Of a stretch of 20,196 nt of DNA, positions 5,989-10,953 are shown piece after piece. Source of the stretch: a virus; the IMG/VR virus record IMGVR_UViG_3300044729_001674, positions 1 through 20,196 of that record, one strand, 5' to 3'. Position 1 is the first letter of the stretch. Each line of letters starts with the position of its first letter. The notes under the pieces are model-generated. The model did no database searches and was not told the origin of the DNA. It saw nothing but the letters and a program-made list of their open reading frames with translations. The position numbers and the translations under genes are program-made.

Positions 5989-6181
5989 CCAACAATTCCG
6001 CGCTCATCCCGCCGCCGCAGTTAATCGCGGCAAGGCAATCGGCCGATGTGCCACGCGGTTCATCGGTGGCGTGGGTGTAGCCGTCCGTTCCTTCCCAGAA
6101 GGTCATGTCCTGTTCGTGGGTGCATTCGTCGCTCATGATTGCAGCGATGCGCTTGATGTCTTCGGTAGTCTTGAGTATCAT
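5936..6181 (-). CDS. Unknown small protein, 81 aa
   Basis: ATG 6181 is preceded by GGGAGGCCGGAG. The product begins MILKTTEDIKRIAAIMSDEC and has an acidic middle (EQDMTFWEGTDGYTHATDEP) with three Cys spread along it and an amphipathic C-terminal helix (AELLVEMLAQRGV). No family recognised. The ribosome site lies in the loop of a small hairpin (6188-6203), so its accessibility could be regulated. Member of the three-gene operon downstream of the palindromic promoter. Confidence 0.65.
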   Translation of the reverse strand: MILKTTEDIKRIAAIMSDECTHEQDMTFWEGTDGYTHATDEPRGTSADCLAAINCGGGMSAELLVEMLAQRGVRLPTEAYP

Positions 6182-6187
6182 GGTTCT

Positions 6188-6203
6188 CCGGCCTCCCAGC
6201 CGG
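6188..6203 (-). promoter_or_regulatory. Small hairpin holding the ribosome binding site
   Basis: CCGGC and GCCGG form a 5-bp stem whose 6-base loop, read on the transcribed strand as TGGGAG, contains part of the Shine-Dalgarno of the gene starting at 6181. It could tune translation; the short stem makes this only a suggestion. Confidence 0.35.
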
Positions 6204-6238
6204 TGGATTAAAACATTTTGTTGATTGCTGTTGGACTA

Positions 6239-6264
6239 GGCCGGGCGGCTAGCCCGGCCTTTTT
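6239..6264 (+). terminator. Terminator-like hairpin with U-run on the plus strand
   Basis: GGCCGGGC pairs perfectly with GCCCGGCC (5-base loop) and is followed by TTTTT on the plus strand, a good rho-independent terminator for rightward transcription. On the minus strand, where all genes lie, the hairpin lacks a U-run after it, although it starts a few bases after the stop codon of the 89-aa gene. It may stop antisense transcripts or act weakly in both directions. Confidence 0.6.
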
Positions 6265-6267
6265 CAT

Positions 6268-6537
6268 TTACGCCGCTTCGAGCAGCTTTACCGCCAATGC
6301 CGTCCAGCGCACAAGCGCTTCGCCGGTGGCCTGATCGTCGCGGCGCCCCTTCAGTATGTCGATGATGGTTCCGGCGGCCAAGGCCTGCGCCTTTGCGGTC
6401 GCGGCATCAATGCGGGCGATCAGCGCCGTGGCTTTCGGATTGTCGGCGGGGATCATCGCCTTCCATGTCGCTACGCCTTCGGCATACTGCGCCATCAGGT
6501 CGGCTGCATATTCGATTTGCTTAACAGTGCCAGTCAT
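6268..6537 (-). CDS. Small alanine-rich helical protein, first gene after promoter
   Basis: Encodes 89 aa from ATG 6537 with AGAGGAG upstream; the longer frame to 6603 runs through the promoter and is not used. It starts MTGTVKQIEYAADLMAQ and is almost entirely helical and Ala-rich, with an Arg/Asp patch (KGRRDDQATGEALVRW) near residue 65. No DNA-binding motif is clear. As the promoter-proximal gene of a small operon with a palindromic operator it could be regulatory, but that is position-based inference only. Confidence 0.68.
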   Translation of the reverse strand: MTGTVKQIEYAADLMAQYAEGVATWKAMIPADNPKATALIARIDAATAKAQALAAGTIIDILKGRRDDQATGEALVRWTALAVKLLEAA

Positions 6538-6561
6538 TTGCTTGATCTCCTCTACACCTCC

Positions 6562-6590
6562 AGAATACACATACTCCACAGTATGTGCAA
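6562..6590 (-). promoter_or_regulatory. Sigma70-like promoter overlapped by palindromic operator
   Basis: On the minus strand TTGCAC (6590-6585) and TATTCT (6567-6562) are separated by exactly 17 bases, each matching the consensus at 4 of 6 positions. The spacer is almost filled by a perfect palindrome with 8-bp arms, CACATACT and AGTATGTG, and a 4-base centre (6568-6587). A dimeric repressor bound there would block polymerase. The transcript would start near 6555 and lead into the 89-aa gene after a short leader containing its Shine-Dalgarno. The cognate repressor is not evident in the window. Confidence 0.68.
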
Positions 6591-6612
6591 GGGAAAAACG
6601 CACGCCCCAAAT

Positions 6613-6643
6613 AAAAAAAGCCCCTGCCGGTTAGGGCAGGGGC
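6613..6643 (-). terminator. Second of two tandem terminators (distal)
   Basis: On the minus strand GCCCCTGCC and GGCAGGGGC form a perfect 9-bp stem followed by seven T. The plus-strand side is also followed by TTTT after one base, so it may act in both directions. It is a near copy of the terminator at 6678-6707 and backs it up at the end of the tail-lysis operon. Confidence 0.85.
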
Positions 6644-6677
6644 ATTTTGCTGACGTCGGGAATATGGTCTACAAACG

Positions 6678-6707
6678 AAAAAAGCCCCCGCCGGTTAGGG
6701 CAGGGGC
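6678..6707 (-). terminator. First of two tandem terminators (end of late operon)
   Basis: On the minus strand a 9-bp stem with one U-G wobble is followed by six T. It begins 26 bases after the last late gene and shares loop and stem sequence with the terminator 35 bases further downstream, differing at one stem position. Clear end of the late transcription unit. Confidence 0.88.
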
Positions 6708-6732
6708 TCGAGTATCTACGGCAGTGCGGGCT

Positions 6733-7335
6733 TTACCACGTCTGAATTTGTACGCGCTTCCACGCGCCGCTGGCAGTGCAGAAATACAGATAATCCACAT
6801 CCCCGGCGATGGTTCCTGCCGTACACGCTGCCGCCGCTGAGGCTGGAGTCGTCGGGCCAACGACCAGAGACCAAGGCACCCAAGCTGCGCCGTTCCATCG
6901 GAGCAGTTGCCCCAGAGATGCGCCCTGCTGCCGGATCTGCGACGGCAGAAACAGCACGGTTGGCGTCGGCACGGTCGTGGAGCGGATCGCGCGGATGGTG
7001 GTCGCGCCGGTCGGGACCACCCAGGTTTCTGACCAGCCCGCGCCACTCGTGGGCGAATAGCGGGCCGTGTACGACGTCCCGGTGGGCGTGATGGCGTCGT
7101 TGGGGTAGAGCGTGATACTGAACGCGCCGTTCGCCACGGTCACAGTCTGCGACCAGCCGGAGAGCGTTTCCGAGCCAGCGTACAGCGGCTGACTCGTCGC
7201 CGGGTTGTTCAATGTCACGACGACCGCACCGCTCCAGTTGCCGCCCATGGGCGTTTTGATAGTGTCGGTGATAGTCACGGTCGTCTGCGCGTGCAGCATC
7301 GCCCCGGCAAAGGCCAGGTAGAGAAGGTATTTCAT
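6733..7335 (-). CDS. Exported fibre-like protein, 200 aa
   Basis: ATG 7335 follows AGGAG. The N-terminus MKYLLYLAFAGAMLHAQ is a short Sec signal peptide with a likely signal-peptidase I site after HAQ or before the Q. The mature part is Thr/Ser/Val-rich beta sequence, then 'GQLLRWNGAAWVPW' (about residues 142-155), a phrase typical of phage tail-fibre stalks, and ends with a small domain containing two Cys. It is the last gene of the late operon, after the holin. It could be a periplasmic or surface protein sharing fibre modules; a structural role in the virion would be odd for an exported protein. Confidence 0.75.
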   Translation of the reverse strand: MKYLLYLAFAGAMLHAQTTVTITDTIKTPMGGNWSGAVVVTLNNPATSQPLYAGSETLSGWSQTVTVANGAFSITLYPNDAITPTGTSYTARYSPTSGAGWSETWVVPTGATTIRAIRSTTVPTPTVLFLPSQIRQQGASLGQLLRWNGAAWVPWSLVVGPTTPASAAAACTAGTIAGDVDYLYFCTASGAWKRVQIQTW

Positions 7336-7346
7336 GGGTGGGGCTC

Positions 7347-7736
7347 CTATTTGTTCGTTTCCGCGTTGACCTTAGCCAATGCGTCGGTGAGGAATTTCGG
7401 CAAGCGCCAGCCAGCGCGGCCGACGTTCTCGGCGATGCTGATAAGTTCAGTGGCACAGAACCAAGTCGCCATCATGCTTGCGAGGTCGAAGCCGATGGGA
7501 TGGGCTGCAACAAAGGCATGAATCGCGGCGATCAACAGCAGCGCCACGGCCTTTTTGACGAATCCTCGGCGCGATACGTCCGACGACACCGCGCCGGAGG
7601 ACCACGCCACGAGAAAGCCCGTAGCAAAGTCGATGGCTTGCAGGATCAGGAGTGCTTGCAGTGCCACGCTCATTGACAGAAACACCCCCATTAATGCGCC
7701 CGGTAGGGCCAGGATCATCTTTTTCGCTGCGGTCAT
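7347..7736 (-). CDS. Phage holin, holin-4-like family
   Basis: Encodes 129 aa; ATG 7736 overlaps the previous stop (ATGA). Hydrophobic segments at about residues 7-25, 27-46 and 65-83, and a weaker one at 85-105. The phrase 'LQAIDFATGFLVAW' followed by 'SSDVSRRGFVKKAVALLLI' matches the holin-4 (phi105/toxin-secretion holin) pattern of a D-x-x-TG turn and an RRG-x-x-K-K motif before a membrane helix. Holins open the inner membrane at the end of infection to release a lysin. Its place beside a peptidoglycan-active protein fits. Confidence 0.82.
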   Translation of the reverse strand: MTAAKKMILALPGALMGVFLSMSVALQALLILQAIDFATGFLVAWSSGAVSSDVSRRGFVKKAVALLLIAAIHAFVAAHPIGFDLASMMATWFCATELISIAENVGRAGWRLPKFLTDALAKVNAETNK

Positions 7737-8059
7737 TCCGGCTTCCCTCCCACGGCTTTCGTAATCAGCACCTGGAACTCAGCGAGCTTCTGCATCGCGT
7801 CGGCCAAGGCTTCCTCGTCGATGATTTCCTTCCCCGTCAGCCGCTCTACTTCGCGGGCCATCAGCGGGGCGGACCATTCGAGCGTGCGCATGGCGTTCTG
7901 CAGCTTCTCCGGGCCACTGCCGCCCGCCTGCTCCGCGGCGGTCACCGCGCTGTAGACCGTCTGCGCCAGCGCATTGAGCGGCGGCGGCGTGAACATCAGC
8001 GCGATGGGCGCGGCGGTCTTTACCCCGCGCCCCAGTTTTTTCAGCCAGCCCCAAGCCAT
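7733..8059 (-). CDS. Small lysis-cassette protein of unknown role
   Basis: Encodes 108 aa; ATG 8059 shares a base with the previous stop (TAATG). It begins MAWGWLKKLGRGVKTAAPIA with a basic amphipathic start and a moderately hydrophobic segment (residues about 17-35), then a helical, charged C-terminal half (KEIIDEEALADAMQKLAEF). Similar small proteins with a basic N-terminus and Ala-rich middle sit near holins in other phages; I cannot name a function. It might be a membrane-associated partner of the holin. Confidence 0.68.
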   Translation of the reverse strand: MAWGWLKKLGRGVKTAAPIALMFTPPPLNALAQTVYSAVTAAEQAGGSGPEKLQNAMRTLEWSAPLMAREVERLTGKEIIDEEALADAMQKLAEFQVLITKAVGGKPE

Positions 8060-8451
8060 TACGGCCGCTCCAGGTCGTTGTACACGCGCCGGTAGCCATC
8101 CTCGCCATTCACGGCAATCTGGTAGGCGGCGTCGTGGACCTCGATCATGCGCTCGAACGTGCCCATGTCGTAGCGGAGGTGCAGGTGGATTGGCTTGTCA
8201 GGCGGGAAGCCTTCGCGGACCATCTCTTCGGCGTCGAAGTACGTCTCGCCGAGCCCGCCACCGTTAGCGATCAGCAACGGCGTCGGCAGGCCCATGCCGT
8301 TGCGATACCGCATGGACTTCGCGGAAAGCTCCTCGGCGAGCAACCGGCCCTCCTGCACGGTGGCCGTGTCGGTGTCTAGCTTCCCGGCGAAGGTCGCCTG
8401 ATATTTCTTCAGAATGTCGGGCTTGCCGACTTTTACGATGCGATCAAACAT
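8059..8451 (-). CDS. Unknown protein in lysis region, 130 aa
   Basis: Start at ATG 8451 (GGAG eight bases upstream), overlapping the L,D-transpeptidase gene by 8 bases; the frame's extension to 8538 is not needed. The protein begins MFDRIVKVGKPDILKKYQA, is soluble, and has a His-rich beta hairpin (DKPIHLHLRYDMG) and a C-terminal 'VNGEDGYRRVYND'. No catalytic signature recognised. Tightly coupled to lysis genes on both sides. Confidence 0.68.
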   Translation of the reverse strand: MFDRIVKVGKPDILKKYQATFAGKLDTDTATVQEGRLLAEELSAKSMRYRNGMGLPTPLLIANGGGLGETYFDAEEMVREGFPPDKPIHLHLRYDMGTFERMIEVHDAAYQIAVNGEDGYRRVYNDLERP

Positions 8452-8908
8452 TTTCAGTCTCCAATGTTTCAATGGTTTCGGGTTCGCCAAACGTAGCCGC
8501 CAAGAGCCATATCTGCCGCATGTCGTCATCGGCCACACGCAAGCATCCGAACGTGGGCCGCAGGTATGCCCAAGCCGCAGAGCGTCCCGGTGCCCCGCCG
8601 TGCAGCCAGATGCCGGAGCGTTTCGACGCCCGCAGCGCGTCCCCGCTGATCGGGTTCATGGTTATGACCGCATGTACACCGTAGGTTGACGCCGGAGCCA
8701 CTGGGCCGCGCTTCCCGCACTGCCACAGCCCCGTAGGCGTGTCGCCGAACGGCAACAGAGGGTTCCTGGTCGGGTTGCCTTCCTGACGCGCCCTTGCGTT
8801 GTCGGAGCGGCCCAGGACCGGGCAGCGGTGGATTACCGCGCCATCGTCGAGGGCCACGAGTTCGCCGGGGATGTCGCGATTCTTGGGGAGGGTTGCGCGG
8901 AGGATCAC
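8444..8908 (-). CDS. L,D-transpeptidase (YkuD-fold) protein
   Basis: Encodes 154 aa from GTG 8908, which overlaps the previous stop as GTGA. The YkuD signature is present: 'WLHGG' (His103-Gly104) and 'PTFGCLRV' with catalytic Cys122 and Arg124. The Gly-rich stretches around 60-66 and 88-90 fit the preceding beta strands. YkuD-fold enzymes form or exchange 3-3 peptidoglycan crosslinks or attach proteins to stem peptides. No signal peptide is visible, so access to the wall would depend on the holin or another route. It sits where an endolysin is expected, between fibre and holin genes. Whether it cuts or crosslinks cannot be told from sequence. Confidence 0.83.
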   Translation of the reverse strand: MILRATLPKNRDIPGELVALDDGAVIHRCPVLGRSDNARARQEGNPTRNPLLPFGDTPTGLWQCGKRGPVAPASTYGVHAVITMNPISGDALRASKRSGIWLHGGAPGRSAAWAYLRPTFGCLRVADDDMRQIWLLAATFGEPETIETLETENV

Positions 8909-9141
8909 GGCTTCACCCGATAGTGCGGGACGCGCCGCACCCCGGCAGGCGTCTGGACTTTGAACTCGCGCATCTCAACGCGGCCCGCCGGAATGCCGGA
9001 GGAAAGCAGTGTTGACGTATGCGGGCGGCTCAGGCCCCAAGCCTCGGACCACTGCTGGCAGGTCCGCCATCCGTCCGGGACGGTTTCGACGTTGCCTGAG
9101 ATTTCGCGCCGGAGTAGGGCGAGGGCTTCTAGAGCATCCAT
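8905..9141 (-). CDS. Small helix-turn-helix-like protein
   Basis: Encodes 78 aa from ATG 9141, with AGGAGG eight bases upstream, overlapping the phosphoesterase gene by 13 bases. Residues 25-50 (GWRTCQQWSEAWGLSR then HTSTLLSSGIPAGRVEM) read as a helix-turn-helix, with a C-terminal beta hairpin (VRRVPHYRV) like a small wing. It resembles winged-helix phage regulators of the excisionase/terminase-small type, but no target is known. A DNA-binding protein embedded between fibre and lysis genes is unexpected, and a role in late gene control is only a guess. Confidence 0.65.
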   Translation of the reverse strand: MDALEALALLRREISGNVETVPDGWRTCQQWSEAWGLSRPHTSTLLSSGIPAGRVEMREFKVQTPAGVRRVPHYRVKP

Positions 9142-9857
9142 CGGACATCCTCCTTCTCGCCGTGCTTGCAGTCCCAGGATTCGAGGTATAAGTGCGAGTG
9201 CGTGTCGCTGAAGTAGCCCCAGACCATGCCGTGCTTCCAGCGAAGCGTATTCCGCCGATCTGCCGCATAACCGAACTTGTCTGGGTCACCCATCATTCCG
9301 ACGCACCACGCTTGATCCGCTTCAGTATTCCGAGCGATAGCAGTTCCTGGGACGTGGAGATGAGCAATTACACAGCGCCCATAGGCCTCGGCGTGATCCC
9401 GGATGGCCTGCTCGTTGTACATCCAGCCGTGGCCCCAAAGCGTCCCGCCGAACTGGTGCCAGCCGCCGCGCTGCCGGTAGGGCTTGACGATTGTTCCATT
9501 CTCCCGATCTACTTCGGCCAAGTCGTTGAACAACGCCGATGCCGCAAAGCGGATGATCTTGTTTGGGTGATTCGATAGCTTCGTCACCCGGTTGTCGTGG
9601 TTTCCGAAGCACCGATGCGTGGGTCGGTACATTTCCAGCCAACGCTTGGACGCCGCGAAGTCTTCGACTAGATCTTGGTCAAGATCACAAGCCCCCGCGC
9701 CGGAACGGAACGCGGCCCAATCATTGATATCCCCCAAGTCGATGGCCACATCGGGCTCGAACTGGCGCTTGAACTCCAGCACAGCAGCCGCAGCAACCGG
9801 GCATATCAATGGGCCGTGAGTACAACCCACGGCCATGATCTTGCGCCAGGCGCTCAT
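9129..9857 (-). CDS. Calcineurin-like metallophosphoesterase
   Basis: Encodes 242 aa; ATG 9857 lies 3 bases after the previous stop. Metal-site motifs: 'GCTHG' (residues 11-15), 'DLGDINDW' (40-47), 'GNHD' (85-88), 'WGHG' (141-144) and 'AHLH' (165-168). These match the calcineurin-type phosphoesterase layout in order and spacing, so a two-metal phosphodiesterase or phosphatase is likely. The first motif normally reads D-x-H; here Asp is replaced by Cys12, while His14 is kept. No signal peptide. Substrate unknown: nucleotides, RNA or wall polymers are all possible. Its place among exported and lysis proteins is unusual. Confidence 0.82.
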   Translation of the reverse strand: MSAWRKIMAVGCTHGPLICPVAAAAVLEFKRQFEPDVAIDLGDINDWAAFRSGAGACDLDQDLVEDFAASKRWLEMYRPTHRCFGNHDNRVTKLSNHPNKIIRFAASALFNDLAEVDRENGTIVKPYRQRGGWHQFGGTLWGHGWMYNEQAIRDHAEAYGRCVIAHLHVPGTAIARNTEADQAWCVGMMGDPDKFGYAADRRNTLRWKHGMVWGYFSDTHSHLYLESWDCKHGEKEDVRWML

Positions 9858-9860
9858 GCC

Positions 9861-10286
9861 TTACGGGACCGCCACCTTCGCCGATTCCCGCAACTCGGTG
9901 ACTTCAACGCTGACGATCTCGATTTCCCCAAGCACCCAGGACGCCCCCGAGTCGTAGGTCGGGTGGACCTCGGCGAACTGCACGACCGTATCGAGGTGGC
10001 CGTTTCTGCGGTAGGTCATGGCGATGCGATATGCGCGGATGGTCGGGTCGGAAGACCGCACCCATACCTGTTGGCCTTTCTCGGTGGGAAACATCGTCGC
10101 GCCGGTCGCGCGGAGGACCGCCGGGTAGTCGATGCACTGCACCCTGACGTAGCCGGTGGCCGTTTTCGTTTCGCGGCCGCAGAGGTCGGAGGGTTGCGCC
10201 GAAGCCACCGTAGCCCATGCGAAGCACGCGGCCAGAGCGATGACCGCAAACGTGAACAGGTCAATGAGAAACGTCCGGATACTCAT
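9861..10286 (-). CDS. Exported or membrane-anchored small protein, 141 aa
   Basis: ATG 10286 shares a base with the preceding stop (TAATG); the frame's extension to 10382 is not used. The hydrophobic N-terminus (residues 6-28) ends in 'VASAQ', a signal-peptidase I site after residue 30; a LAAC lipobox-like phrase at 18-21 is less likely because the hydrophobic core continues past it. The mature part is beta-rich (TGYVRVQCIDYPAVL, then WVRSSDPTIRAYR) with two Cys that could pair. No family recognised. Third of three consecutive exported proteins downstream of the fibre. Confidence 0.7.
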   Translation of the reverse strand: MSIRTFLIDLFTFAVIALAACFAWATVASAQPSDLCGRETKTATGYVRVQCIDYPAVLRATGATMFPTEKGQQVWVRSSDPTIRAYRIAMTYRRNGHLDTVVQFAEVHPTYDSGASWVLGEIEIVSVEVTELRESAKVAVP

Positions 10287-10549
10287 TACTTCTTCACTTC
10301 TTTCACCGCTTCGGCCTTCTTGACCGACGCCGTGGCCTGGTCGAACTGGCACGCGGCAAGGTCGATCCCGGCGCGCTTGCAAGCGCCCTCGAAGACCTTC
10401 TGCGCGTCGGCCTGGATTTCTTTCTTCTGGCTCTCGAGCAGCGCCAGCTTGAGTTGCGCGTTTTCGAGGGCGAGCTTTTCTTCGTTGTTGAGCGGGGTCT
10501 GCGCGAGGGCGAACGCCGCTAGGGTCAGGGTCAGTAGGGTGGTACGCAT
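10286..10549 (-). CDS. Exported coiled-coil small protein, 87 aa
   Basis: Start at ATG 10549, 4 bases after the previous stop. The signal peptide MRTTLLTLTLAAFALAQ is almost identical to that of the next upstream gene. The mature part is a long charged helix (NEEKLALENAQLKLALLESQ onward) followed by two Cys ten residues apart (GACKRAGIDLAAC) and a Lys-rich end. It could be a periplasmic coiled-coil, in size and layout not unlike a spanin component, but no matching partner is shown. Function unknown. Confidence 0.72.
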   Translation of the reverse strand: MRTTLLTLTLAAFALAQTPLNNEEKLALENAQLKLALLESQKKEIQADAQKVFEGACKRAGIDLAACQFDQATASVKKAEAVKEVKK

Positions 10550-10553
10550 AAAA

Positions 10554-10946
10554 TCATTGGGCCTTCGCCGCGTCAAAGAGTGCCTTACGCGCGGCTGCGA
10601 TAGCGGCTTCGCGGGCTTTCAGGTCATCAACCAGCGGCTTGAGTTGGGAGGATGGATACAGCAACGCGAGCTCCTTCGCCTTCTCGATTACGAGGGCGCG
10701 GACGTACAGCGCGGGGTTCGCGAACTTCGCGCGGCAGTTGACATTGTTGCCGTCGCCGTCCAGGTCGCATGCCTGTTCTGCCGCGATGGACTGCTGCAGA
10801 ATCTGCAGCCCGGCTGCGGCTGGTGGGCCAGTGATGGCAGATTCATGCTTCGTCCCGTCTGGCATTGTGACTACAATGCGAAGCGCGGACTTATCTTGGG
10901 CAAGCGCGAACGCCGCGAAAATTAAGAGTAGTAGGGTGGTACGCAT
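10554..10946 (-). CDS. Exported small protein, 130 aa
   Basis: ATG 10946 lies 7 bases after the fibre stop. The signal peptide MRTTLLLLIFAAFALAQ is cleavable after ALA. The mature region begins with a beta hairpin (SALRIVVTMPDGTKHES), then a helix with two Cys around 'ACDLDGDGNNVNCR', a D-x-D-G-D-x-N phrase that looks like a single calcium-binding loop, and a helical Ala/Lys-rich C-terminus. Likely periplasmic or secreted. Unknown function. Shares its leader peptide with the following gene, suggesting local duplication. Confidence 0.72.
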   Translation of the reverse strand: MRTTLLLLIFAAFALAQDKSALRIVVTMPDGTKHESAITGPPAAAGLQILQQSIAAEQACDLDGDGNNVNCRAKFANPALYVRALVIEKAKELALLYPSSQLKPLVDDLKAREAAIAAARKALFDAAKAQ

Positions 10947-10953
10947 AAGTCGT

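Noticed and set aside
6208-6267. A 19-codon minus-strand frame starting MKKAGLAARP just after the 89-aa gene
   Set aside because: It overlaps the terminator-like hairpin, lacks a ribosome site and could be chance in so short a stretch.
6716-7456. A 246-codon minus-strand frame overlapping the exported protein and the holin end
   Set aside because: The competing frame has a clear signal peptide, Shine-Dalgarno and fibre phrase; the 246-codon frame is Arg/His-rich.
9675-10925. A 416-codon open frame on the plus strand
   Set aside because: It is antisense to parts of four tightly packed minus-strand genes, three with signal peptides. Composition is Arg/Ser/Ala-rich without a domain. Long antisense frames are expected in GC-rich DNA.
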